Shown here one piece after another: positions 1 to 5,560 of a DNA stretch of 5,692 bases. Source of the DNA: Paludibacteraceae bacterium (lineage in GTDB: Bacteria; Bacteroidota; Bacteroidia; Bacteroidales; Paludibacteraceae); NCBI GenBank assembly GCA_947445425.1, contig CANFFA010000182.1, positions 1 to 5,692 on the forward strand, in the 5' to 3' direction. The translations under genes were made by a program, and so were the position numbers. Numbering within the stretch: position 1 is the stretch's first letter; each line of letters starts with the position of its first letter. The notes under the pieces are model-generated. The model made no database searches and had not been told where the DNA came from. It worked only from the letters and a program-made list of their open reading frames with translations.

Positions 1-172
1 AATAATGGATTGGTAAGTGTTGGTAGAAAACAGCTGAAAAGAAGGCAGGGACTGGAGCTCCAATTGCCGCTAATTTACGGTAGGGATTTATACCAAGAAA
101 GGAGTATGAAATTAGGAAGTGTAAAGCAAAGCCTATCCATCCCAATAAATAAAATTGAAGTGGAAATACCAT
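1..172 (-). CDS. Unidentified membrane protein, N-terminal part (runs off left edge)
   Basis: Read on the minus strand from an ATG at 172, this frame stays open for 57 codons to the window edge. It begins MVFPLQFYLLGWIGFALH and continues with a hydrophobic stretch of about 21 residues (roughly residues 7-27), which looks like a membrane segment or uncleaved signal anchor. Then comes a short basic turn, NPYRKLA, and a second hydrophobic run that starts near residue 37. I do not recognise the family. An in-frame stop at 203-205 bounds it upstream, with a GTG at 193 as the alternative start. The gene lies downstream of the acyl-CoA dehydrogenase in the same direction, separated by a hairpin and a promoter-like sequence. 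The opposite strand is also open (10-216), but that reading starts with TTG at the edge, uses several AGG and CGA arginine codons, and looks like the antisense of a membrane segment. I prefer the minus-strand reading with moderate confidence. Confidence 0.55.
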   Translation of the reverse strand, partial: MVFPLQFYLLGWIGFALHFLISYSFLGINPYRKLAAIGAPVPAFFSAVFYQHLPIHY

Positions 173-207
173 TTCCGCAAAAGCGAGATTCACAAGAAGT
201 GGTTAGC

Positions 208-237
208 CCAAGATAAGCATCGGCTGAAGCTCACAAA
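208..237 (-). promoter_or_regulatory. Candidate Bacteroidota promoter for the left-edge membrane protein
   Basis: On the minus strand, TTTG (237-234) is followed after 18 nt by TATCTTGG (215-208). This matches the known Bacteroidota -33/-7 pattern TTTG...TAnnTTTG with one mismatch in the -7 box. The -7 box ends 35 nt before the ATG at 172, which would leave a short leader. The TTTG lies in the loop of the hairpin at 219-252. The match is short and could be chance. Confidence 0.35.
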
Positions 238-252
238 TGAACTTCAGCCGAT
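219..252 (-). terminator. Hairpin downstream of the acyl-CoA dehydrogenase, candidate terminator
   Basis: ATCGGCTGAAG (219-229) is perfectly complementary to CTTCAGCCGAT (242-252). After one C/A mismatch the stem continues for three more pairs (231-233 with 238-240), leaving a CAAA loop. It begins 43 nt past the dehydrogenase stop codon and is the strongest GC-containing hairpin in this gap. The run of T expected after an intrinsic terminator is poor on both strands (CTTATCTT on the minus strand), so it may instead stabilise the 3' end of the transcript or act with Rho. Confidence 0.45.
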
Positions 253-294
253 CTTTGATTATATTAAAATAGGCATTGCTGCGTATTTAAATTT

Positions 295-1842
295 TTAGGT
301 CAATGAAAAATTACACCAATTACTATCTATTTCATAATCTGTTATCACGCAAGATTTCTGATCGTGAGCCAAGAAGCTGATTAAGCTTGATACCTCCTGT
401 TTTAACATCGAATTGGCATTCTCTATGAGTTCGGATCTAAATCCGGTTTCACCTAACCTCATTACCAAGTCAAGTGAGACTACACGGCTCATAACGCGCC
501 CTAATTCAACAGATTTACGTTGAGAAATTTGCATATCCACTTCGAATGACAGCAACTCTTTAAGATAGACGGCAGCCCGTTCGGTCAGGCTGTATTCTTT
601 TAAAAATTGGTATAAATTATTCACCTTCGACGATTTCATCAGCTTAATGAGAGCTTCGGATATTTGTGCATACAAAACATCGTTTGACCCTTCAAAAATT
701 ATAAATGGGCGTGTATCTACAATACCTCGTCCAGCAATATTGTTTAATCTGTACGCAATAGCACCTTGTAAAGTAACTACTGTTTGTGCAGATTCTTGCA
801 TTAAATCCGTTGTAACCGTTTTAATGATATTGGCTTCAATACCCATTCCGGTTAAGTCATTTTTAATACTTGCATGTTCACTACCTTTCATGCACAATGC
901 AGAACATATGGTGAAGTTAGCTTGTAATTTTGCCAAATGTTGTTGTACTTGATCATAAGTGAAAAGAGATTTACCACCAGCGAGGCGTTGTTGACAGTGT
1001 GCAATTCCTTCGTCAAGCATACGTTTGATAAATCCTAAGCCCATACCTGGAAAGTGCATACGACTTCTGTGTAATAAATCGATCATCATTTTTACACCTG
1101 TAGTCTCAGGGATAAGTCTGTTCATTTTTGGTATTTTTACATCAAGGATGTTTCTACCATAAGGAATTTGATAAAGCCCTAGGTTTTCAAAATACTCTTC
1201 TACTACGATTTTTTGGTCAGGAGCATCATTGTCGCATACAAAAAAGTCTAGATCGCGCATTAAATCACCTTTCTCAGTTTTTTTGCGTCCGGTCAATAAC
1301 CAGAAATTTGCTTGACCAGTCAATCCTGCCCAATGTTTTGTACCTTTCAAATGATAATGATCTGCCTTTTCGGTATAAGCGGTCTGCATGTTCAATGCAT
1401 CTGTTCCATAGTCAGGCTCAGTAATCATGAGTCCACCCATGTTTTGTTCTTCAAGGAAGCGCTTGTAAACTGCTTTTTTTGTTTCTTCTGCACCATATTT
1501 AGTAAGCGGTTGCAAAAAAAGTGCGTTGTTAATTCCTAAAGTCAAGGACATGGCCATAGATTCGTATGATGCTGCTGAAAGTAGTTCCATCATTTCACGT
1601 ACTGAACCACCACGACCACCATATTCTTTTGGAATACTTAATGACATAGGATTACAATCCATAATTCTTTTAAGCGTTTCTGGCGCAATACCTCTATTAA
1701 CACTTAGTTGGTTGATGTCATTTTCCTCACGGAACAATGTTTTAAGTGTATTCTTAAAATCATTGATAAATGTTTCATGCGATTTTCCAGATGTTTGCTG
1801 GAGGGGTGATTGACTGACTGAATTTGCTTCTGTTTCTTGCAT
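295..1842 (-). CDS. Acyl-CoA dehydrogenase family flavoprotein with C-terminal extension
   Basis: The 515-residue product is a complete acyl-CoA dehydrogenase, an FAD enzyme that puts an alpha,beta double bond into an acyl-CoA and passes electrons to ETF in the cytoplasm. Order of parts: a polar N-terminus (1-35); the helical N domain with KEYGGRGG (72-79); the beta domain with the FAD/substrate motif TEPDYGTDA (141-149) and GTKHW (167-171); and the helical C domain with IIFEGSND (381-388). Glu384 in that last motif aligns with the catalytic base of MCAD-type enzymes (Glu376 in human MCAD), so the protein should be active. Classical members have about 380 residues. This one carries a further ~110 residues after position 400, partly helical in appearance, as in longer VLCAD-like forms. 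Acyl chain length and substrate cannot be read from the sequence. The ATG at 1842 follows an A-rich leader without Shine-Dalgarno, normal for Bacteroidota. It is probably transcribed separately from murQ, given the 265-nt gap. Confidence 0.93.
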   Translation of the reverse strand: MQETEANSVSQSPLQQTSGKSHETFINDFKNTLKTLFREENDINQLSVNRGIAPETLKRIMDCNPMSLSIPKEYGGRGGSVREMMELLSAASYESMAMSLTLGINNALFLQPLTKYGAEETKKAVYKRFLEEQNMGGLMITEPDYGTDALNMQTAYTEKADHYHLKGTKHWAGLTGQANFWLLTGRKKTEKGDLMRDLDFFVCDNDAPDQKIVVEEYFENLGLYQIPYGRNILDVKIPKMNRLIPETTGVKMMIDLLHRSRMHFPGMGLGFIKRMLDEGIAHCQQRLAGGKSLFTYDQVQQHLAKLQANFTICSALCMKGSEHASIKNDLTGMGIEANIIKTVTTDLMQESAQTVVTLQGAIAYRLNNIAGRGIVDTRPFIIFEGSNDVLYAQISEALIKLMKSSKVNNLYQFLKEYSLTERAAVYLKELLSFEVDMQISQRKSVELGRVMSRVVSLDLVMRLGETGFRSELIENANSMLKQEVSSLISFLAHDQKSCVITDYEIDSNWCNFSLT

Positions 1843-1883
1843 TTTTTTTGTTTTAATTGTTTTTATTTAATGCTATTTTTTCT

Positions 1884-1895
1884 TAACTAAGCTAA
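1884..1895. repeat. 12-bp inverted repeat, copy near the dehydrogenase start
   Basis: TAACTAAGCTAA at this position is the exact reverse complement of TTAGCTTAGTTA at 1985-1996, with centres 101 bp apart. This copy sits at about the expected transcription start of the acyl-CoA dehydrogenase, just downstream of the -7 candidate at 1898-1905. A pair of regulator binding sites is one reading. Chance in AT-rich DNA is the other. Confidence 0.4.
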
Positions 1896-1897
1896 AA

Positions 1898-1934
1898 CAA
1901 TTATAGTTCTGGAAAGTTCTGTAATTGTTACAAA
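1898..1934 (-). promoter_or_regulatory. Weak promoter candidate for the acyl-CoA dehydrogenase
   Basis: On the minus strand TATAATTG (1905-1898) matches TAnnTTTG with one mismatch and also contains a TATAAT core. TTTG lies upstream at 1934-1931, but the 25-nt spacing is longer than the usual 19 or so. The leader to the ATG at 1842 would be about 50 nt. It is the best candidate in the gap, but weak. Confidence 0.3.
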
Positions 1935-1955
1935 AATGTTGAAGTTTAACTTTAT

Positions 1956-1980
1956 TGATTCTTAGGTGGATGATTCTTAG
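1956..1980. repeat. Two direct copies of TGATTCTTAG at 15-bp spacing
   Basis: TGATTCTTAG occurs at 1956-1965 and again at 1971-1980, start to start 15 bp. A looser third version, TGATTAGCTTAG, follows at 1982-1993 and overlaps the 12-bp inverted repeat copy. They lie about 115-150 nt upstream of the dehydrogenase start, where an activator or repressor site could sit. No regulator can be named. Confidence 0.45.
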
Positions 1981-1984
1981 TTGA

Positions 1985-1996
1985 TTAGCTTAGTTA
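1985..1996. repeat. 12-bp inverted repeat, distal copy
   Basis: TTAGCTTAGTTA here is the exact reverse complement of 1884-1895. It overlaps the third, degenerate TGATT...TTAG copy, so the two repeat families meet at this point. Confidence 0.4.
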
Positions 1997-2100
1997 TTTT
2001 ACTCCTTAATGTAGGTGTGTTTACAAACTTCTGGTTTTGATTCGTTTGTTTTATTGAAGTAATTGAGTAAAGTTAATAGAATAAATCAATCAGACTAACG

Positions 2101-2125
2101 GAGGCCTTTATGAATTCATAGCCTC
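2101..2125 (-). other. Hairpin overlapping the murQ stop codon
   Basis: GAGGC (2101-2105) pairs with GCCTC (2121-2125), and between them lies the perfect palindrome TATGAATTCATA (2109-2120), with a 3-nt bulge. It covers the last murQ codons and the stop. No T-run follows on the minus strand, so a role in termination is doubtful. It may only protect the mRNA end. Confidence 0.25.
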
Positions 2126-2971
2126 TAAAGCTTTCTGTACAGAACCATACTTTAGTAAAATATTTTTTGCATTCTCGAAATCAATCCCCAGCTCATTCAT
2201 TATAATAAATGCACCTCGATTTATCAATTTTGAGTTCGAAAGTTGCATATTTACCATAACATTTCCTTTTACTCGTCCGAGTTTTATCATTGTAACGGTA
2301 GTGATCATGTTCAAAACCATTTTCTGAGCCGTTCCCGATTTTAGTCTTGTACTTCCTGTGATAAATTCTGGACCAACAATCACTTCAATACAAATGTCTG
2401 CTTCTTTAGAAACAGCTGAATTGGGATTACAAGTTACTGAAGCAGTTAATATCCCTTTTGACTTTGCATTTCGTAATGCACCAACTACATAAGGGGTTGA
2501 ACCAGATGCTGCAATCCCGATGACTGTATCATTGCTGTTTACATTGTGCTTTTGCAACTCTTCCCAACCTTGATGTAAGTCATCTTCGGCATTCTCAACT
2601 GGATTTCGCAAGGCTGAATCTCCTCCAGCAATTAATCCGATTACTATATTAGGAGACATGCCAAAAGTAGGTGGAATTTCTGATGCATCCAATACTCCTA
2701 AACGCCCACTTGTACCAGCTCCCATGTAAAAAATTCTCCCACCTTCTTGCATTCTCTCCACAATTTTATCAACCAAAAGTTCAATTTGAGGTAGGGCTTT
2801 TTCTACTGCATCAGGCACTTTTTTATCCTCTTGATTCATCTTCTGCAAAAGGACTTGTATGGATAATTTGTCCAAGTTATCATGTAAAGAACTCTGTTCG
2901 GTGATAGCATCAGTGCCCATTGCCCCTAAAGGGGAATTTGAATTACCTTTGTTTTCTTTGTTGTGAACCAT
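2108..2971 (-). CDS. murQ: N-acetylmuramic acid 6-phosphate etherase (MurQ)
   Basis: MurQ is a cytoplasmic lyase that cleaves the lactyl ether of MurNAc-6-phosphate to give GlcNAc-6-phosphate and D-lactate in peptidoglycan recycling. The 287-residue product is a single SIS-fold protein. Visible family motifs are NQEDKKVPDAVE (46-57), GAGTSGRLGVLDASEIPPTFG (starting at 84), AASGSTPY (154-161) and the signature GSTRLKSGTAQK (206-217). Glu98 in DASE and Glu129 in NAEDD align with catalytic Glu83 and Glu114 of E. coli MurQ. The C-terminus is shorter than in E. coli (298 aa). The start is uncertain. ATG 2971 follows an A-rich leader and is preferred, but it gives about 17 residues before the family's usual beginning. 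ATG 2920 (Met18) would give a more typical N-terminus, yet it sits directly behind a CCCCTTTAGGGG hairpin. The gene lies 72 nt downstream of the kinase, same strand, with no clear promoter between them, so co-transcription is likely. Confidence 0.95.
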   Translation of the reverse strand: MVHNKENKGNSNSPLGAMGTDAITEQSSLHDNLDKLSIQVLLQKMNQEDKKVPDAVEKALPQIELLVDKIVERMQEGGRIFYMGAGTSGRLGVLDASEIPPTFGMSPNIVIGLIAGGDSALRNPVENAEDDLHQGWEELQKHNVNSNDTVIGIAASGSTPYVVGALRNAKSKGILTASVTCNPNSAVSKEADICIEVIVGPEFITGSTRLKSGTAQKMVLNMITTVTMIKLGRVKGNVMVNMQLSNSKLINRGAFIIMNELGIDFENAKNILLKYGSVQKALEAMNS

Positions 2972-3043
2972 AATTATCCGCTTTGATTTAGGATGTTTTT
3001 TGGTTTAGTTGATGTTGAACGTACTAGACAGTCCCTTTAGGTG

Positions 3044-3874
3044 TTAGGGGTTGATTATTAATCCCCCCATTGGACTTTGCACTATACTTGAAATGTTGAT
3101 TCCTCTTTCGTAGGCAACCATCTCCAAAGTGTCCCTAAAATGATAGGCAATTGACCCTACAAATCCTACTTCTATTTCTTCCAAGGTGTATTGCATCCCA
3201 TTTCTAACAAAAAATGCATCAAATGCATCAAATACCAAGTTGAAAATGCTAGCTTCTTCTAGATTTTCTAATAAAAATGGGGTGAATTGAGCTAAGTAAC
3301 GATTTGGAAAAGGTTTTTTATATACGTTTTCTAAAACCAGGGCGGGTGTCAACGAATACTGAGTCATAAACTTTTCTTTCAATTCCGAGGAAAGTTGATT
3401 TTTGAGGCAGTCGGCAATTAATAATTTCCCCAATACAGCACCGCTTCCTTCATCTCCTAGAATGAAGCCAAGTGGTGATACGTTCTCCACTATATTTACT
3501 CCATCGTAATAACATGAATTTGAACCTGTTCCCAGAATACAAGCTATTCCTTTTTTATTGCCAAAAAGTGAACGGGCAGCTCCCAACAAATCACTTTCAA
3601 CTTCAATTTTAGCATCATTAAAAAATGAGCTTAGCGCATTACTTACCATCATTTTCTTTTCGGGAAAAGAACAGCCAGCACCATAAAAACTAATGCTTTC
3701 GATTTTAAAATCAGTAAGTTGTGGGTTGAGGTTTAAACTTAGTTCTGATTTAATTTCATCTTCTGTCTGATAAAATGGATTTATACCTTTGGTGAAAATA
3801 TCTTTCACTAGTCCATTATCATCGATTACACACCAATGTGTTTTGGTTGAACCACTATCGGCAATTAATTTCAT
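3044..3874 (-). CDS. BadF/NAGK-type sugar kinase, probable MurNAc kinase (MurK-like)
   Basis: The 276-residue product belongs to the ASKHA-fold BadF/BadG/BcrA/BcrD family that includes N-acetylglucosamine kinase and the MurNAc kinase MurK. The parts are in family order: phosphate-1 loop DSGSTKTHW (6-14); SDLLGAARS (94-102), whose Asp95 is the likely catalytic base; phosphate-2 loop ILGTGSNS (113-120); the NAGK hallmark LGDEGSGAVLG (139-149); and adenosine motif GFVGSIAY (237-244). It should use ATP to phosphorylate an amino sugar at O6 in the cytoplasm. MurNAc is inferred as a substrate because murQ, which needs MurNAc-6-phosphate, follows 72 nt downstream; GlcNAc is the alternative. The frame is open upstream to an ATG at 3982, but those 36 extra residues lack family resemblance and would precede the phosphate-1 loop. 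A promoter at 3899-3929 lies inside that stretch, so ATG 3874 is the start. A 9-bp tandem repeat encodes FDAFDAFF (215-222). Confidence 0.9.
   Translation of the reverse strand: MKLIADSGSTKTHWCVIDDNGLVKDIFTKGINPFYQTEDEIKSELSLNLNPQLTDFKIESISFYGAGCSFPEKKMMVSNALSSFFNDAKIEVESDLLGAARSLFGNKKGIACILGTGSNSCYYDGVNIVENVSPLGFILGDEGSGAVLGKLLIADCLKNQLSSELKEKFMTQYSLTPALVLENVYKKPFPNRYLAQFTPFLLENLEEASIFNLVFDAFDAFFVRNGMQYTLEEIEVGFVGSIAYHFRDTLEMVAYERGINISSIVQSPMGGLIINP
3212..3229. repeat. 9-bp tandem duplication inside the kinase gene
   Basis: AAATGCATC is repeated twice head to tail, followed by a partial third unit. It is in frame and encodes the repeated DAF in FDAFDAFF. It is a possible slippage site, but a multiple of three, so gain or loss of a unit would not break the frame. 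Confidence 0.6.
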
Positions 3875-3898
3875 TGTAATTTTATTGTTAAATTTGAG

Positions 3899-3929
3899 CA
3901 AAGATAAAGGAAAAGGAGTCAAGGCCAAA
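3899..3929 (-). promoter_or_regulatory. Bacteroidota promoter for the kinase-murQ operon
   Basis: On the minus strand TTTG (3929-3926), a 19-nt spacer and TATCTTTG (3906-3899) match the known Bacteroidota consensus TTTG / TAnnTTTG exactly, with typical spacing. The -7 box ends 24 nt before the ATG at 3874, implying a leader of about 20 nt. Its position decides the kinase start: an upstream ATG at 3982 would not be on this transcript. Confidence 0.65.
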
Positions 3930-4007
3930 ATTCTGAATGAAAATAACTTGATCTTCAATTTCTTATTTAAGGTTTTTTCCAAAGCTGAAAAAATGAAATA
4001 AAATAAC

Positions 4008-4015
4008 TATTTTTG
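4008..4015 (+). promoter_or_regulatory. Candidate -7 box for the glycosyltransferase gene
   Basis: TATTTTTG is an exact TAnnTTTG match ending 41 nt before the ATG at 4057. The -33 box is poor: only CTG at 3985-3987, with 20-nt spacing. Together with the minus-strand promoter at 3899-3929 it makes this 182-nt gap a divergent promoter region. Confidence 0.45.
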
Positions 4016-4056
4016 AGGCTAAAATAAAATACAACCCATAAAATTCTAGCAAAATC

Positions 4057-5517
4057 ATGAAACCCATCAATTGTTTTATAGCCTACAACGATGTAGCGCA
4101 AGCCGAAAAAACAGCATTAAACTTACTCCAATCTGATCTAGTTAATACCGTATATCTACTTTCTACAACTGCAGGTAGTTCATCCATAGCTGGTTGTGAA
4201 CATATTGAAATTGATAGTTTACAAAGTAGTGCAACCATCAAAAAGATATCGGAAAAGTCTACTACACACTTTTCATTGATATATACAAAAGATACTGAAT
4301 TGGAGTTGGGCCAATATGCATTGGAGCGCTTTTACCACATAGCCCGTGATACGCAAGCAGGTTTGGTTTATGCTGATTATTACCAAATTGCTGAAGGTTT
4401 ACGCACCAATTTACCCCTGATTGATTATCAAATGGGTAGTTTGCGTGATGATTTTAATTTTGGATCTGTTTTATTTTATTCCTCAGAATGTATTAAAAAA
4501 GCAGTTGCAGAAACTACCGAATCTTATAAATTCGCTGGTCTATACAATTTGCGTTTAAAAGTTTCACAACAAGCTGAATTGGTTCATATTAATGAACATT
4601 TGTATGCTGAAGTGGAGAATGATAACCGTAAAAGTGGTGAAAAACAGTTTGATTATGTGGATCCCAAAAACCGTGCGGTTCAAATAGAGATGGAACTTGC
4701 CTGTACTGATCATTTGAAGAAAATTGGCGCTTATTTAGCACCAAACTTTAAAACCATTGCTTTTGATGAAGGAAACTTTCCAGTCGAGGCTTCGGTAATC
4801 ATTCCAATTCGCAATCGTGTTAAAACAGTGGAAGATGCTCTGAAATCAGTATTACTTCAAAAGACTGATTTTAATTTTAATTTGATTATCATTGACAATT
4901 TCTCTTCTGACGGCACGTCGGAAATTATTGAGCAGTATGCAAAAGCTGATAAAAGAGTAATCCATATTATTCCTAATCGTCATGATTTGGGTATAGGTGG
5001 TTGCTGGAATGTAGGTGTGAACAGTGAGTATTGCGGTAAATTTGCGGTGCAATTGGATAGCGATGATGTATATCAAGATGAAAATACTTTGCAAACCATA
5101 GTGAATGCTTTTTATGATCAAAATTGTGCGATGGTGATTGGTTCCTATACCATGACCAATTTTAAAATGGAAACCATTGCCCCAGGATTGATAGATCACA
5201 AAGAGTGGACCCCTGAAAATGGTAGAAACAATGCCTTGCGAATCAATGGACTGGGTGCGCCACGTGCATTTTACACACCAGTTTTGAGAGAGATTAAAGT
5301 TCCTAATACAAGTTATGGTGAGGATTACGCATTGGGATTGTATTTTAGTCGTGAGTATCAGATTGGACGTATTTATAACTCACTCTACCTTTGTCGCCGC
5401 TGGGACGAAAATTCGGATGCCTCGCTGGATGTGGTGAAAATGAATGGTCATAATTTATATAAGGATAAAATTAGAACCTTGGAAATAATGGCCAGAAAAC
5501 GAATGATTAATGCTTAG
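4057..5517 (+). CDS. Family 2 glycosyltransferase with two GT-A domains, the first degenerate
   Basis: The C-terminal half (about 243-486) is a canonical GT2 domain that transfers a sugar from a nucleotide-sugar donor. It shows ASVIIPIRNR (245-254), LIIIDNFSSDGT (276-287), a metal-binding DxD in QLDSDD (332-337), the catalytic-type GED (421-423) and RRWDENS (447-453). The N-terminal half (1-235) can be aligned to it by eye. HFSLIYTKDTEL (71-82) matches KFAVQLDSDDVY, LR-9 residues-FY occurs in both (129-141 and 394-406), and the ends match (S-x6-INEHLY at 170-183 and S-x6-IYNSLY at 431-444). In the first copy DSDD reads TKDT and ED reads FA, so it is probably inactive and may bind acceptor or partner. 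No signal peptide or membrane segment is evident, so it is likely cytosolic or peripheral. Donor, acceptor and glycan are unknown. The stop TAG is followed at once by TAA. The gene is divergent from the kinase-murQ pair, and its ATG follows an A-rich leader. Confidence 0.88.
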   Translation: MKPINCFIAYNDVAQAEKTALNLLQSDLVNTVYLLSTTAGSSSIAGCEHIEIDSLQSSATIKKISEKSTTHFSLIYTKDTELELGQYALERFYHIARDTQAGLVYADYYQIAEGLRTNLPLIDYQMGSLRDDFNFGSVLFYSSECIKKAVAETTESYKFAGLYNLRLKVSQQAELVHINEHLYAEVENDNRKSGEKQFDYVDPKNRAVQIEMELACTDHLKKIGAYLAPNFKTIAFDEGNFPVEASVIIPIRNRVKTVEDALKSVLLQKTDFNFNLIIIDNFSSDGTSEIIEQYAKADKRVIHIIPNRHDLGIGGCWNVGVNSEYCGKFAVQLDSDDVYQDENTLQTIVNAFYDQNCAMVIGSYTMTNFKMETIAPGLIDHKEWTPENGRNNALRINGLGAPRAFYTPVLREIKVPNTSYGEDYALGLYFSREYQIGRIYNSLYLCRRWDENSDASLDVVKMNGHNLYKDKIRTLEIMARKRMINA

Positions 5518-5547
5518 TAAGTAGTGAACACGAAAGTTTGATACTTA
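5518..5547. terminator. Hairpin between convergent genes, weak bidirectional terminator candidate
   Basis: Bases 5518-5529 can pair with 5536-5547 with one mismatch and two G-U pairs, leaving a six-base loop (ACGAAA). It begins directly after the glycosyltransferase stop and ends 13 nt before the stop of the converging gene. The stem is AT-rich and T-runs on either side are short, so termination is plausible from position but weakly supported. Confidence 0.35.
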
Positions 5548-5560
5548 ACCCATTTTGCAG

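Noticed and set aside
10..216. Plus-strand open frame of 68 codons beginning with TTG
   Set aside because: The frame is open to the window edge, so the start is artificial. The opposite strand gives a better membrane-protein reading, and the hairpin after its stop is equally well explained as downstream of the dehydrogenase.
647..1813. Several plus-strand open frames of 75-101 codons inside the dehydrogenase gene
   Set aside because: They are antisense to a full-length, motif-complete acyl-CoA dehydrogenase and show no family features of their own.
2671..2904. Plus-strand frame inside murQ
   Set aside because: Antisense of conserved MurQ sequence, with no independent support.
3047..3066. 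GGGG...CCCC inverted repeat at the end of the kinase gene
   Set aside because: Only a four-pair stem with mismatches inside. No T-run follows, and co-transcription with murQ argues against a terminator here.
3789..4001. Plus-strand frame across the kinase start and its promoter
   Set aside because: Antisense of the kinase phosphate-1 region and the intergenic DNA. Low complexity and no recognisable domain.
4852..5199. Minus-strand frame of 115 codons inside the glycosyltransferase
   Set aside because: Shadow of the conserved catalytic GT2 domain on the plus strand.
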